Both the position numbers and the translations under genes were made by a program. DNA of 64,000 nucleotides from Paracoccus onchidii (GTDB lineage: Bacteria > Pseudomonadota > Alphaproteobacteria > Rhodobacterales > Rhodobacteraceae), in assembly GCF_028294535.1 (NCBI RefSeq), contig NZ_JAQBIE010000001.1, positions 240,199 through 304,198 of the forward strand, read 5' to 3'. The notes under the pieces are model-generated. The model saw only the letters and a program-made list of their open reading frames with translations. It did not search any database and was not told the origin of the DNA. Below, piece after piece: positions 22,501-32,687 of this stretch (position 1 is its first letter; each line of letters starts with the position of its first letter).

Positions 22501-23447
22501 TAGCCTTGAGACGCCATCCCCGGCGCGACCGAGAACATCGACAGGCACAGTTCTTGTGATAATATCTCGAGCGCCTGCGTGCCCAGCAATGAGTTTCCGT
22601 AGCGGTCCAAGCCCGGAGACCAGACCGCAATCGACGCGCGGTTGGGCAGAACCGCAAGGATTCCGCCCCCGACTCCGCTTTTTGCAGGGATGCCGACGCG
22701 ATAGGCGAATTCGCCCGAGCCATTGTAATGGCCGCAGGTCATCATCAGCGCATTGATGCTGCGTATATGACCGGGAGCGATCAGATTTCCGGCAGGATGT
22801 ATGCCCGCCAGAAAACGTCCCGCGCGTGCCAGTTGTTCGGCGGTCATGGCCAATGCGCAATGATGGAAATAGGTGCCAAGGGTCAGTTCGCATTCGTGGC
22901 GCAGGTTTCCGCAACTGCGCAGGAAATGCGCCAGGGCCCAGTTTCGGTGCCCGGTTTCCTTTTCTGAACTGGCGACGTCTGGATCGATGAAGATCGCGTC
23001 ATCGGATGCGGCCAACCGCATGAATTGGACGATTTCGGCCAGTGTTTCCTTCGGGGTCGCCCCGACCAGCAGACAGTCGGTCGTTGCGATTGCGCCTGCA
23101 TTGACGAAGGGGTTGGGGGGAATCCCGTCGCGGGCCTCTAGTTCTTGGACCGAGTTGAAGACATGGGTCGATGGTTCACGGCCCACGCGGGTCCAGAAAT
23201 GATCCCCGTGGCGTCCCAGTGCGATGGCCAGCGTAAAGACCTTGGACACGCTCTGGATCGAAAATTCGATTTTTGCGTCCCCAACGCTTATTTGTGTTCC
23301 GTCGGGCAAACACACCGACATCGCGAAATGGGCCGGGTCGATGCAAGCCAGTTCGGGGATATAGCTGGCAACAGCACCCCGATCCTGCTCGTTGCCCATA
23401 TGGGTGCAGATCTGATCCAGCAGAGGGCGTATGCTATCTTGTTTCAT
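22500..23447 (-). CDS. glsA: glutaminase
   Basis: It hydrolyses glutamine to glutamate and ammonia. The 315-residue protein is a serine-dependent glutaminase of the beta-lactamase fold. The nucleophile motif SVSK (Ser66, Lys69) follows EFSIQ, and the later blocks NPFVNAGAIATTDCLL, HRNWALAHFLRSCGN and SGVGGGILAVLP are as in the family. The start MKQDSIRPLL at 23447 gives the usual length; the open frame continues upstream without similarity. It stands alone between purK and purF. Confidence 0.95.
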   Translation of the reverse strand: MKQDSIRPLLDQICTHMGNEQDRGAVASYIPELACIDPAHFAMSVCLPDGTQISVGDAKIEFSIQSVSKVFTLAIALGRHGDHFWTRVGREPSTHVFNSVQELEARDGIPPNPFVNAGAIATTDCLLVGATPKETLAEIVQFMRLAASDDAIFIDPDVASSEKETGHRNWALAHFLRSCGNLRHECELTLGTYFHHCALAMTAEQLARAGRFLAGIHPAGNLIAPGHIRSINALMMTCGHYNGSGEFAYRVGIPAKSGVGGGILAVLPNRASIAVWSPGLDRYGNSLLGTQALEILSQELCLSMFSVAPGMASQG

Positions 23448-23556
23448 CACGCCCAGAATTGTGAATATCGCGGCGCTGTCAATCGGCCAGTCCGGAAAGC
23501 TGTGGCGACACTGGCAGGGAAGGGCGGGCCGTTGCGGACGGCCCGCGATGGTGGCC

Positions 23557-25047
23557 TTACTCGGCTGCCTCGGAGGTGGCGGTTTCGGAACCGGGCTGCA
23601 TGCGGAAGCCGCGCTCAAGCTGGTCGAACGGTGCCACCGGGTAATCGCCCGAGAAACAGGCGTCGCAATATTGCGGACATTTCGTGTTGCGGCCCTTCTT
23701 TTCGCCAACGGCCCGATACAGGCCATTCAGCGTCACGAAGGACAGTGAATCGACGCCGATCCAATCGCGCATTTCCTCGGTGGACATGTTGGCCGCCAGC
23801 AGCTTTTCGCGGTCGGGCGTATCGACACCATAAAAACAGGGCCAGGCGGTTGGCGGAGAGGCAATCCGGAAATGAACTTCGGCGGCACCCGCATCGATGA
23901 TCATGTCCTTGATCTTGCGGCTGGTGGTGCCGCGCACAACGCTGTCATCGACCAGCACCACGCGCTTGCCACGGATCAGGGCGCGGTTGACGTTCAGTTT
24001 CAACCTGACACCCATGTTGCGGATCTGGTCGGTCGGTTCGATGAATGTGCGGCCCATATACTGGTTGCGGATAATCCCCATGCCATAGGGGATGCCCGAT
24101 TCCTGTGCAAACCCGATCGCCGCCGGGGTGCCGCTGTCGGGGACCGGGCAAACAAGGTCGGCTTCGATGGGGGCTTCGCGGGCCAGCTCTACGCCGATCT
24201 GGCGACGGGTTTCATAGACCGAACGCCCCCCGATGATCGAATCGGGGCGCGAGAAATAGACATGCTCGAAGATGCAGAACCGCCCCTTGGATGGGCCGAA
24301 GGGGCGCGATGATTCGACCTTGCCTTGCGAAATCACGACCATCTCGCCCGGCTCGACCTCGCGGATGAATTCCGCGCCGATGATGTCCAATGCGCAGGTT
24401 TCCGAGGCCAGAACAAAGCCGTCATCGCCAACCTTGCCCAGAACCAGTGGACGCACGCCAAGTGGGTCGCGCACACCGATCAGCTTGGTGCGGGTCATGG
24501 CAATGACCGAGAACGCGCCCTCGATGCGGCGCAGCGCGTCCTTCATTCGCTCGGGGATGTTGCGCTGGATGGAGCGCGCCATCAGGTGGATGATGCATTC
24601 GCTGTCGGATGAGGACTGGAAGATCGAGCCGCGCTCGATCAGCTCGCGGCGCAGGGCGGCAGCGTTGGTGATGTTGCCGTTATGGGCGATGGCGCAGCCG
24701 CCCATGTGGAATTCACCGAAAAAGGGCTGCACGTCGCGAATCGCGGTTGCCGCCTTGGTTCCCGCAGTGGAATAGCGCACATGCCCGATGGCAAGATGAC
24801 CCGGCAGCGTGGCCATGACATCGGCCTTGGTGAAGTTGTCGCGGACATAGCCGAATCTATGCGCGCTGTTGAAACCCTGTTCGGGGTCATGGGCGACGAT
24901 GCCGCCGGCTTCCTGACCACGATGTTGAAGGGCATGAAGCCCTAGGGCGACGAAACTGGAGGCATCGGCCATGCCTATCGCTCCGAATACTCCGCATTCT
25001 TCGTGAAGGCGGTCCGAATCGAACGGATGGGCCAGAAATGGTTGCAT
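23557..25047 (-). CDS. purF: amidophosphoribosyltransferase
   Basis: This is the first committed enzyme of purine synthesis, making phosphoribosylamine from PRPP and glutamine. The 496-residue protein has the Ntn nucleophile Cys18 (EECGVFGAIG) after a 17-residue propeptide, and the PRPP loop VVLVDDSVVRGTTS. Candidate ligands of the Bacillus-type [4Fe-4S] cluster are visible: Cys in FCIFEHVYFSRPDS, Cys in PCFYGVDTPD, and two in the YCDACFSGDYP stretch. An autoprocessed, iron-sulfur PurF is therefore expected. ATG 25047 is chosen; GTG 25050 is adjacent. cvpA lies upstream on the same strand. Confidence 0.97.
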   Translation of the reverse strand: MQPFLAHPFDSDRLHEECGVFGAIGMADASSFVALGLHALQHRGQEAGGIVAHDPEQGFNSAHRFGYVRDNFTKADVMATLPGHLAIGHVRYSTAGTKAATAIRDVQPFFGEFHMGGCAIAHNGNITNAAALRRELIERGSIFQSSSDSECIIHLMARSIQRNIPERMKDALRRIEGAFSVIAMTRTKLIGVRDPLGVRPLVLGKVGDDGFVLASETCALDIIGAEFIREVEPGEMVVISQGKVESSRPFGPSKGRFCIFEHVYFSRPDSIIGGRSVYETRRQIGVELAREAPIEADLVCPVPDSGTPAAIGFAQESGIPYGMGIIRNQYMGRTFIEPTDQIRNMGVRLKLNVNRALIRGKRVVLVDDSVVRGTTSRKIKDMIIDAGAAEVHFRIASPPTAWPCFYGVDTPDREKLLAANMSTEEMRDWIGVDSLSFVTLNGLYRAVGEKKGRNTKCPQYCDACFSGDYPVAPFDQLERGFRMQPGSETATSEAAE

Positions 25048-25110
25048 CACGGCGTCCTGAATGGCTTTGGGCTGTCAGGGGCTATGTAGTGGCCACAGAG
25101 CATAAAGTCA

Positions 25111-25141
25111 CGCCCTCGCGGCGACGCGAGGGCGGTTTTTT
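25111..25141 (+). terminator. intrinsic terminator oriented against purF/cvpA
   Basis: The arms CGCCCTCGCG and CGCGAGGGCG (perfect 10 bases, 4-base loop) are followed on the plus strand by G and six T. This is a textbook terminator, but it serves plus-strand transcription, while both flanking genes are on the minus strand. It lies in the cvpA-purF gap and would stop antisense transcripts coming from the purF side. Confidence 0.75.
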
Positions 25142-25182
25142 GTCATCTGGTCGTCATGAAACGGGTTTCCAGGGCCGTTTCA

Positions 25183-25782
25183 TCAGTTGGAGGCAGGCGG
25201 GGTCTGATCCGGCGTCACCGTTTCGGTTTGGGTGCAGCCGCGCACCATCTGTTCGTAGCGGCTGACGATCCAGCTTGGGGCGTCATCGGGGATCTGTTCG
25301 TCCATCTGGCCGCGCATACGTTCAAACACCTGTGCCGAGCGCGAATTTTCGACCATTGCGACCTGCTGGCTGGTCATGACGCGATCATAGACGATAAAGG
25401 CGATGGCAACCAAAAGGATGCCGCGCGCAACGCCGAACAGAAAGCCCATGCCCTGATCCACCCCGCCAAGGGCTGAACGCTGGACGACCGACGAAAACAG
25501 CGGGGTAATGATCGAGAAAACCACAAGTGCCAGCGCAAAGACCACGGCAAAGCCGGCGATCGTTGCCAGTTCGCAACTGTCACCCAGAAATCGATCCAGC
25601 ACCGGCAGTTGCGCGATCATCGGTCTGATCGTCGCGGCGAAAAGAAACGCCAGTATGGCCGCAGCGATCCAGCCAAGAATGGCCAGTGATTCGCGCACGA
25701 AACCCCGCGACCACGCCAGTATTGCCGAAAGAATGATGACGCCCGCCACCACCGCGTCAATAATCGTGAAACCGTCCATCAA
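25183..25782 (-). CDS. cvpA: CvpA family membrane protein
   Basis: The 199-residue protein has four membrane segments in its first 130 residues (ADAVVAGVIILSAILAWSRG, then SLAILGWIAAAILAFLFA, a third near 70-95, a fourth near 110-130) and a polar tail. CvpA is known from colicin V production in E. coli and lies beside purF in many genomes, as here. Its biochemical role is poorly defined. A 135-base gap with a plus-oriented terminator separates it from purF. Confidence 0.9.
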   Translation of the reverse strand: MMDGFTIIDAVVAGVIILSAILAWSRGFVRESLAILGWIAAAILAFLFAATIRPMIAQLPVLDRFLGDSCELATIAGFAVVFALALVVFSIITPLFSSVVQRSALGGVDQGMGFLFGVARGILLVAIAFIVYDRVMTSQQVAMVENSRSAQVFERMRGQMDEQIPDDAPSWIVSRYEQMVRGCTQTETVTPDQTPPASN

Positions 25783-25821
25783 TCTGTCCCTGCGCCGGAT
25801 ATCGTTTCGTTTTCAGGCGGA

Positions 25822-27186
25822 TCAGCCGGCGCCGAAAATCTCGCCAACAAACCCGGTTAGGTCTGCAATCTGCCGACGTGTCATCCCGCCCGCGCCCTCG
25901 ATCTTTTGACCATCGGGCAAAATCGCTTGTGAAAAACCAAGTTTTTGCGCTTCTTTCAACCTGTTTTCCGCCTGTGCCACCGGTCGCAACGCCCCGGAGA
26001 GGCTGATTTCACCGAAAAGAACGGCCTCGGCGGGCAGCGCGTTATCCTCTCGGGCGCTGAGCAAAGCCGCCGCGATTGCCAGATCTGCCGCCGGTTCCTG
26101 GACGCGCATTCCGCCGGCGACGTTCAGAAAGACATCCAGCCCGGCAAAGGGAATGCCGCATCGCGCCTCGAGCACGGCGAGGATGGTCGAGACCCGGCCC
26201 GAATCCAGCCCGACAACCGTGCGTCGTGGAGAGGCGAGTGTCGACGGCGCGACCAGCGCCTGCACCTCGGTCAGGACCGGTCGCGTCCCTTCGATGCCCG
26301 CAAAAACCGCGCTGCCGGGCGAGGGCTGGCCACGTTCACTGAGGAAAAGTGCCGAGGGATTTGCGACTTCGGCAAGGCCGCCGCCGGTCATTTCGAATAC
26401 GCCGATCTCGTCGGCGGGGCCGAACCGGTTCTTGACGCTGCGCAGGATACGGAACTGATGACCGCGTTCGCCTTCGAAATACAACACGGTATCGACCATA
26501 TGTTCGACCACGCGTGGGCCGGCGATCTGCCCGTCCTTGGTCACATGTCCGACCAGAATCACGGCGACGCCGCGGCGTTTGGCAAAGGTGACCAGCTCAT
26601 GTGCCGCCGCCCTGACCTGGGCGACCGATCCGGGGGCGGCCTCGACCGTGTCCGACCAAAGGGTCTGGACCGAATCGATAATGGCGAGGTCGGGGCGTTC
26701 CTGATCCAGCGTTGTCAGGATGTCGCGAAGATTGGTTTCGGCACCCAGGCGCACCGGGGCATCCGCCAGACCCAGCCGTTGTGCACGCATCCGGACCTGC
26801 GCGCTTGCTTCTTCGCCGCTGATATAGATTGCGTTCTGGCCCCCTCGGGCAAAGGCGGCTGCCGCCTGGAGAAGCAGTGTCGATTTGCCGATGCCGGGAT
26901 CGCCGCCGACAAGAACCGCCGAACCGGGGACCAGCCCGCCACCAAGGACCCGATCAAGTTCGGCCAGGCCGGAATGGCCACGAGGCGGCGGGGCATCTTT
27001 GGTTGAAAGGCCGGACAGGGGAACGGCACGGCCCTTGGCCGCGCCCAGGCCACGGCCGGGCCCCTGCGACAAGGGCGCTTCTTCGATGATGGAGTTCCAG
27101 GCTCCGCAAGAATCGCAGCGCCCGGCCCATTTCTTGTGCGCGGTGCCGCATTCTGTGCAGGTGAAAGCGATACTGGGTTTTGCCAT
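25822..27186 (-). CDS. radA: DNA repair protein RadA
   Basis: This RecA-like helicase promotes branch migration and recombinational repair. The 454-residue product has an N-terminal C4 zinc finger (CTECG and CDSCG, about 10-30), Walker A GGDPGIGKST near 90, the RadA-specific KNRFG motif (VKNRFGPADEIGVFEM), and a Lon-like C-terminal domain. MAKPSIAF at 27186 is the family start. It is transcribed ahead of cvpA, 39 bases away, and divergently from the lipoprotein-release permease. Confidence 0.96.
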   Translation of the reverse strand: MAKPSIAFTCTECGTAHKKWAGRCDSCGAWNSIIEEAPLSQGPGRGLGAAKGRAVPLSGLSTKDAPPPRGHSGLAELDRVLGGGLVPGSAVLVGGDPGIGKSTLLLQAAAAFARGGQNAIYISGEEASAQVRMRAQRLGLADAPVRLGAETNLRDILTTLDQERPDLAIIDSVQTLWSDTVEAAPGSVAQVRAAAHELVTFAKRRGVAVILVGHVTKDGQIAGPRVVEHMVDTVLYFEGERGHQFRILRSVKNRFGPADEIGVFEMTGGGLAEVANPSALFLSERGQPSPGSAVFAGIEGTRPVLTEVQALVAPSTLASPRRTVVGLDSGRVSTILAVLEARCGIPFAGLDVFLNVAGGMRVQEPAADLAIAAALLSAREDNALPAEAVLFGEISLSGALRPVAQAENRLKEAQKLGFSQAILPDGQKIEGAGGMTRRQIADLTGFVGEIFGAG

Positions 27187-27321
27187 GCCACATGTTGTGG
27201 CATCCCGCGCGCGTCGCCGCAATATGGGTATTTGGACGAAGAAGAAGTCTTCACGCTTTTGTCGGCTTGCACTTCGGTCCCCGGGCGGTCAGTTTCACAG
27301 CGGTTTACGCAAGGTTTCCCA

Positions 27322-28623
27322 ATGTCCGGCCCCGCCATGTTTTCCAGATATGAGTTCATGATCGCCTGGCGATACCTGCGGGCGCGGCGCAGCGAGGGCG
27401 GGGTCAGTGTGATGACCTGGATCAGCCTGATCGGAATCGCGCTGGGAGTCATGGCGTTGATCGCGACCCTGGCTGTGCGGGCAGGATTTCGTGCGGAATT
27501 CGTCGATACGGTTCTGGGCGCGAATGCTCATAGCACGGTTTATATGGTTCCGCAGCGGATCGAGAATGATCTGACCGATGAGGTCTATGTCGTTGCCGGC
27601 CGTATTCAGGATTATGACGGAATGGCGCAGAAAGTGGCCGATCTGCCCGGAGTGACCCGGGCTGCGGCTGTTGTGCGTGGACAGGTCATGGCAAGCGCGC
27701 ATGACAAGTCGAATGTGGCCGAAGTCTATGGGATCGGCAAAGCGGATCTGGAGGCGATGCCGCGGATCGTGGATCCTGCAACCCTGCGCGGAGATGTTGC
27801 GCAGTTCGGGCCCGGAATCGCGATCGGCGCGGGCATCGCGCGGGAATTGTCGGTGTCGGTTGGCGACAAGATACGTTTGATCGCCCCGGAGGGCGCGCGC
27901 ACGGCATTTGGCACAACACCGCGCGTCAATTCCTATGAGATTGGCTTTATCTTCAATTCGGGGCGTTACGACGTCGATCGCACGCGGATCTACATGCCCC
28001 TGGATGAGGCGCAGAGCTATTTCAATCGTGAGGGCGTCGCCGATGAGATCGAGGTGTTCGTCGACGATCCTGAACAGGTCGCGGACTGGACCTTGCCCTT
28101 GCTGAGAACGGTGGGCGAAGGGGCACAGGTCTGGACCTGGCGCGATGCGTCGAGCAGTTTTCTTGCCGCGCTGGATATGGAGGATGACGTCATGTTCGTG
28201 ATCCTGTCCGTACTGGTATTGATAGCATCCATGAACATCACATCCGGGTTGGTGATGCTGGTCAAGAACAAGGGGCGCGATATCGGCATCTTGCGCACGA
28301 TGGGGTTGACCGAGGGGGCGGTGCTGCGCGTGTTCTTTTTGTGCGGGGCCTTCACAGGCGTGCTGGGCACGATAATCGGGGTGATTTTGGGGGTGATGCT
28401 GGCACTGAACGTCGAAAGCATCATGGCGGGGCTGAATGCCCTGACCGATGGAGGCGCCTGGCAGCCGGAGGTGCGGGGTATCTATCGCCTGCCGGCAGAA
28501 TTGCGCGCCTGGGATATTTTCCGCGCAGTGGGTCTTTCCCTGACGCTGTCTTTCATCGTGACGATCTTTCCGGCCCGTCGCGCGGCGCGCATGAACCCCG
28601 TGGAGGCTTTGCGTTATGAGTGA
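27322..28623 (+). CDS. lolC: lipoprotein-releasing ABC transporter permease
   Basis: This inner-membrane permease extracts outer-membrane lipoproteins and hands them to LolA. The 433-residue protein has one N-terminal membrane segment ([21 protein letters not shown]), a large periplasmic domain (about 60-285), and three C-terminal segments in an FtsX-type domain ending [17 protein letters not shown]. Only one permease gene is present, so a homodimer (LolC/E-like, sometimes called LolF) is likely. ATG 27322 is chosen by length. It overlaps lolD by 8 bases. Confidence 0.92.
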   Translation: MSGPAMFSRYEFMIAWRYLRARRSEGGVSVMTWISLIGIALGVMALIATLAVRAGFRAEFVDTVLGANAHSTVYMVPQRIENDLTDEVYVVAGRIQDYDGMAQKVADLPGVTRAAAVVRGQVMASAHDKSNVAEVYGIGKADLEAMPRIVDPATLRGDVAQFGPGIAIGAGIARELSVSVGDKIRLIAPEGARTAFGTTPRVNSYEIGFIFNSGRYDVDRTRIYMPLDEAQSYFNREGVADEIEVFVDDPEQVADWTLPLLRTVGEGAQVWTWRDASSSFLAALDMEDDVMFVILSVLVLIASMNITSGLVMLVKNKGRDIGILRTMGLTEGAVLRVFFLCGAFTGVLGTIIGVILGVMLALNVESIMAGLNALTDGGAWQPEVRGIYRLPAELRAWDIFRAVGLSLTLSFIVTIFPARRAARMNPVEALRYE

Positions 28624-29287
28624 CGTTTTGCAATTGATCGGCGTGTCCAAGACCTATGCCAAGGACGGGCCTGCGCCGGTCAGTGTTCTGCATGATCTGG
28701 ACCTGTCGGTGGGGCAGGGCGAGGTGGTGGCGCTGGTCGCGCCGTCAGGGGCCGGGAAATCCACGCTGTTGCACATTGCCGGTCTGCTGGACACGCCCGA
28801 TTCGGGGAAGGTCATGTTGCATGGGCGTGATATGAGCGGACTGGGCGACCGTGCGCGGACCGAGGCCCGCCGCCGCGAGCTGGGTTTCGTTTACCAGTTC
28901 CATCATCTGCTGCCCGAGTTCAGTGCCGCCGAGAACATCATCCTTCCACAACTTGCAAATGGCAGCGGCGAACGCGTGGCGCGGGAACGGGCCGAGGACC
29001 TGCTGCACAAGGTCGGCCTGGCGCATCGTGGCGATCACAGGCCCGCCGAGATGTCGGGCGGTGAACAGCAGCGGGTCGCCTTTTGTCGGGCGCTGGCGAA
29101 CAAGCCGGCCCTGTTATTGGCGGATGAGCCAACCGGGAATCTGGATCCTGAAACCTCGGACCGGGTGTTCGAGGTGTTGATGGGCCTTGTGCGTGAAACC
29201 GGCCTTTCCGCGATGATTGCCACGCATAACCACGAACTGGCCGGACGCATGGATCGGGTCATCCGCCTGAACGAAACGGTTGCTTGA
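28616..29287 (+). CDS. lolD: lipoprotein-releasing ABC transporter ATP-binding protein
   Basis: This ATPase powers the permease encoded just upstream. The 223-residue product has Walker [12 protein letters not shown] (about 42-52), a Q-loop in [19 protein letters not shown], the signature [15 protein letters not shown], and Walker [14 protein letters not shown] with an H-loop in ATHNHELA. The 8-base overlap with the permease gene indicates coupled synthesis. Confidence 0.96.
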   Translation: MSDVLQLIGVSKTYAKDGPAPVSVLHDLDLSVGQGEVVALVAPSGAGKSTLLHIAGLLDTPDSGKVMLHGRDMSGLGDRARTEARRRELGFVYQFHHLLPEFSAAENIILPQLANGSGERVARERAEDLLHKVGLAHRGDHRPAEMSGGEQQRVAFCRALANKPALLLADEPTGNLDPETSDRVFEVLMGLVRETGLSAMIATHNHELAGRMDRVIRLNETVA

Positions 29288-29339
29288 TCCTGACAGGCAG
29301 GGCAAGCTCGATCCGATCGACAGGCATTCAGGGGCAGAT

Positions 29340-29750
29340 ATGCGACAGACGATTCTCGGCGGGGTTGGGTTTCTGGCGGTGGCAGGCGTGATCGTGGCCT
29401 GTGCGCCCGACGCGCAGATCACCACGGCGCGCAAGGATTACCAGCAGTTCTGCGCAGATTGCCATGGCCGGGACGGCAAGGGTGACGGTGCTCTGGCGGC
29501 CAGCCTTGATCCGCGACCCGCCGATCTGACGCAAATCGCAGCGCGCAACGGCGGCAGCTTTCCCGAAAGCCGGGTCATGAGCCATATTGATGGATACACG
29601 ACCGGCACGACGCATAGCGCGATGCCCGCATTTGGTGATCTGCTAGAGGGCAGGACGGTATTGTATGATTCCGGTGACGGGATCGAGACACCGACCCCTT
29701 GGAGGCTGGTTGCCCTGATGGAATATCTTGAGGGCATGCAGGAAGGTTAG
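29340..29750 (+). CDS. c-type cytochrome, probable lipoprotein
   Basis: The 136-residue product has a signal sequence ending in the lipobox IVAC (Cys21), then a single-haem class I cytochrome domain. CADCH (Cys38, Cys41, His42) binds haem covalently, and Met95 in HSAMPAFGD is the likely sixth ligand. It would be a membrane-attached periplasmic electron carrier. It follows lolD by 52 bases. No oxidase or dehydrogenase gene is adjacent, so its partner is unknown. It ends 5 bases from the convergent membrane-protein gene. Confidence 0.87.
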   Translation: MRQTILGGVGFLAVAGVIVACAPDAQITTARKDYQQFCADCHGRDGKGDGALAASLDPRPADLTQIAARNGGSFPESRVMSHIDGYTTGTTHSAMPAFGDLLEGRTVLYDSGDGIETPTPWRLVALMEYLEGMQEG

Positions 29751-29755
29751 CCCTG

Positions 29756-30529
29756 TCAGCACAGCTCGGCGATTGATTTTCCCAACCTGAAGGGCGCCGC
29801 GATCGCGATCAGTGACAGGGCAAGGACCTGGAACAGAACGAAAAGCGAGTTCTTCTGGAGAAACTCCCAGTCCAGCTTGACGCGACGCAGTGACTCGATC
29901 AGATCGCGATAGGTCAAGGCAAGGACGCGATAGTCGGCGGCAATCTCGGCGGATGCCCGTTCGACCGATTTCAGCGCCATCACCGTGTCCGTGTCCAGCG
30001 GGTCGAAGGCCAGAAGGTTTCGGGCATCAAAGCGTTCGACGCGCGACAGTTTCTCGGCATAGCTGGCAGCCTGGCCGTCGGTTTCCGGCTCTCCGATCAG
30101 CGGGCGCAGCATGCGCAGGGGCGCGCTGGCATGGGCCACATCGGCGAAGAATGGCAGTTCGGTGTTGATCGCGGCCGAGGCAGACAGGAATTCGATCCGT
30201 TCGCAAAGTCTGGAGATGGCGGGATTGTCGGCATCAACGCAATAGCGCAGGCGAAACCGCGCCGCATCGCGATCAAACGCATCCGACGTCGCATAGCTGA
30301 GGTCGATCTGGCGTTCCAGCCGTGCGCTGTCATCCGCATAGACACCGGCCAGCAAGGCCGTCACGACGCCCAGCCCGCCCAATGCGACCCAAACCAGATC
30401 GGCAATGCGCCACCAAAGGCGATTTCTGGTGTTGCGCAACACCAGAACCATGCCGATCAAGCCGATCACAAAGCAGCTCAGGATCAATAGAAGGCGATTT
30501 TCGATGATGGTCGAGATCAGGGGCTGCAT
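29756..30529 (-). CDS. membrane protein of unknown function
   Basis: I do not recognise this 257-residue protein. It has two N-terminal membrane segments (about 12-32 and 42-65), a hydrophilic, mostly helical domain of about 160 residues with two cysteines (RYC and RLC), and one C-terminal segment (about 228-250). The middle domain is probably periplasmic. It lies 18 bases downstream of parE on the same strand and may be cotranscribed with it. Confidence 0.75.
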   Translation of the reverse strand: MQPLISTIIENRLLLILSCFVIGLIGMVLVLRNTRNRLWWRIADLVWVALGGLGVVTALLAGVYADDSARLERQIDLSYATSDAFDRDAARFRLRYCVDADNPAISRLCERIEFLSASAAINTELPFFADVAHASAPLRMLRPLIGEPETDGQAASYAEKLSRVERFDARNLLAFDPLDTDTVMALKSVERASAEIAADYRVLALTYRDLIESLRRVKLDWEFLQKNSLFVLFQVLALSLIAIAAPFRLGKSIAELC

Positions 30530-30547
30530 TGATACCGCCCCCTTCGA

Positions 30548-32509
30548 TCAGACGTCGAGCTCTTCGACGAACTGCGCGTTTTCCTGAATATACTGAAAGC
30601 GCAGTTCGGGCTTTTTGCCCATCAGTCTTTCGACCAGATCGCCGGTTTCACCGCCTTCATCATCGTTGATGCTGACCCGGATCAGCTTGCGCGTCGCCGG
30701 ATGCATCGTGGTGTCCTTGAGGTCCTTGGCGTCCATTTCGCCAAGCCCTTTGAAACGCTGGACGTCGATCTTGCCCTTGCCGCCCAGCCCTTTGGCCAGC
30801 ATCCGGTCCTTTTCGGCGTCATCCGCGACATAGATCCGGTGCGCACCCTGTGTAAGACGATACAAAGGCGGGCAGGCCAGATACAGGTGCCCCTTGTCGA
30901 TCAGCGGGCGCATTTGGGTGAAGAAGAAGGTCATCAGCAAGGATGCGATATGGGCGCCGTCGACATCGGCGTCGGTCATGATGATCACCTTGTCATAGCG
31001 CAGGTCGTCGATATTGAAGCGACTGCCAAGTCCAACACCAAGTGCCTGACAAAGATCATTGATTTCCTGGTTGGCGCCCATTTTGGACGATGCGGCACCA
31101 AGCACGTTCAGGATCTTGCCTCGAAGGGGCAGAAGCGCCTGGGTTTTCCGGTCACGCGCCATCTTGGCGCTGCCGCCGGCCGAATCACCTTCGACGATGA
31201 ACAATTCGGTGCCATCACGAACCGAGGTCGAGCAATCGACCAGTTTTCCCGGCAGGCGCAGGCGTTTTGTCGCAGATTTGCGGGCGGTTTCCTTTTCCTG
31301 GCGACGACGCAGGCGTTCTTCGGCGCGCAGGATCAGAAAATCCAGAATGGCCCCGGCGGATTTGGTATCTGCGGCAAGCCAGTTGTCGAAATGATCTCGC
31401 ACGGCATTCTCGACCAACCGCTGTGCCTCGGTCGTGGCCAGGCGGTCCTTGGTCTGGCCGACAAATTCAGGCTCGCGGATGAAACAGGATACCAGGGCGC
31501 AGCCGCCGGCGATCAGGTCTTCGCGGGTGATCTGGGCTGCCTTCTTGTTGCTGACACGTTCGCCATAGGCACGCACGCCCTTGAGGATTGCCGCCCAGAA
31601 CCCGGCCTCATGCGTGCCACCTTCGGGGGTCGGGACCGTGTTGCAATAGGATTGAATGAAACCGTCACGCGATGGTGTCCAATTAATGGCCCAATCGACT
31701 TTTCCCGGTGCATTGAAACGCTTGAAATCAACGGTTCCGGCAAAGGGGCGCTCAGCGTAGGTTGTTGTTCCCGAAAGGGTTTCGCCAAGATAATCGGCCA
31801 ACCCGCCCGGAAAGTGGAACACCGCCTCGGTCGGTGTCTCGCCATCGTCAATCTCGGTCTTCCAGCGGATTTCGACACCCGAGAACAGATAGGCCTTGGA
31901 TTTGACCATCTTGATAAGGCGTGCCGGCTTGAACCGATGGTGGCCGAAAATCTGTTCGTCGGCATGAAAGGTGACCGTCGTGCCGCGCCGGTTGGGGGCC
32001 GCGCCGATCTTTTCGACCGGGCCTTCGGGTATCCCACGCGAAAAGCGCTGTTCGAACAGTTCTTTGTTGCGGGCGACCTGCACGACCATGCTGTCGGAAA
32101 GCGCGTTGACCACCGAGGCACCCACGCCATGCAGGCCGCCTGACGTCGCATAGGCATCGCCCGAGAACTTGCCGCCCGCGTGCAGCGTGCACAAGATTAC
32201 CTCAAGCGCGGATTTTCCGGGGAATTTCGGATGCGGATCGATCGGAATGCCCCGACCGTTGTCGCGCACGACAATGCTGAAATCGGCGCGCAGCTCGACC
32301 TCGATACGGCTGGCATGACCGGCCACCGCTTCGTCCATCGAGTTGTCCAGAATTTCGGCAACCAGATGATGCAAAGCGCGCTCATCGGTGCCGCCAATAT
32401 ACATTCCCGGTCGCTTGCGGACCGGTTCCAGCCCTTCGAGCACCTCGATCGATGAGGCCGAGTAGCTGTTGGAATTTGCATCGGCGGCGGATAGGAGGTC
32501 GTCGGCCAT
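30548..32509 (-). CDS. parE: DNA topoisomerase IV subunit B
   Basis: This is the ATPase subunit that, with ParC, decatenates daughter chromosomes. The 653-residue protein has the GHKL ATP site (EILDNSMDEAVAGH, DNGRGIPIDPHPKF, TSGGLHGVGASVVNALS), a transducer domain, and the TOPRIM segment with EGDSAGGSA and MTDADVDGAHI. Its length and the C terminus (ELRFQYIQENAQFVEELDV) fit ParE and not the longer GyrB. It is transcribed divergently from ccoG. Confidence 0.95.
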   Translation of the reverse strand: MADDLLSAADANSNSYSASSIEVLEGLEPVRKRPGMYIGGTDERALHHLVAEILDNSMDEAVAGHASRIEVELRADFSIVVRDNGRGIPIDPHPKFPGKSALEVILCTLHAGGKFSGDAYATSGGLHGVGASVVNALSDSMVVQVARNKELFEQRFSRGIPEGPVEKIGAAPNRRGTTVTFHADEQIFGHHRFKPARLIKMVKSKAYLFSGVEIRWKTEIDDGETPTEAVFHFPGGLADYLGETLSGTTTYAERPFAGTVDFKRFNAPGKVDWAINWTPSRDGFIQSYCNTVPTPEGGTHEAGFWAAILKGVRAYGERVSNKKAAQITREDLIAGGCALVSCFIREPEFVGQTKDRLATTEAQRLVENAVRDHFDNWLAADTKSAGAILDFLILRAEERLRRRQEKETARKSATKRLRLPGKLVDCSTSVRDGTELFIVEGDSAGGSAKMARDRKTQALLPLRGKILNVLGAASSKMGANQEINDLCQALGVGLGSRFNIDDLRYDKVIIMTDADVDGAHIASLLMTFFFTQMRPLIDKGHLYLACPPLYRLTQGAHRIYVADDAEKDRMLAKGLGGKGKIDVQRFKGLGEMDAKDLKDTTMHPATRKLIRVSINDDEGGETGDLVERLMGKKPELRFQYIQENAQFVEELDV

Positions 32510-32687
32510 CGGGACTGCTCGTTTCTTGTGTGGTTGCTGCGACTATCTCATGTGACGGGCCATAACGGCAAGGGGTTGTGGTTGCCGATCCCCCTTGCCG
32601 CAAGGCCTTGCCGATGCGCGTGCCACGGGGCGCAGCACAGGACCAACACGAAAAATTCGTCCGATCCGCAAGGAAGCACGCCGTTAT

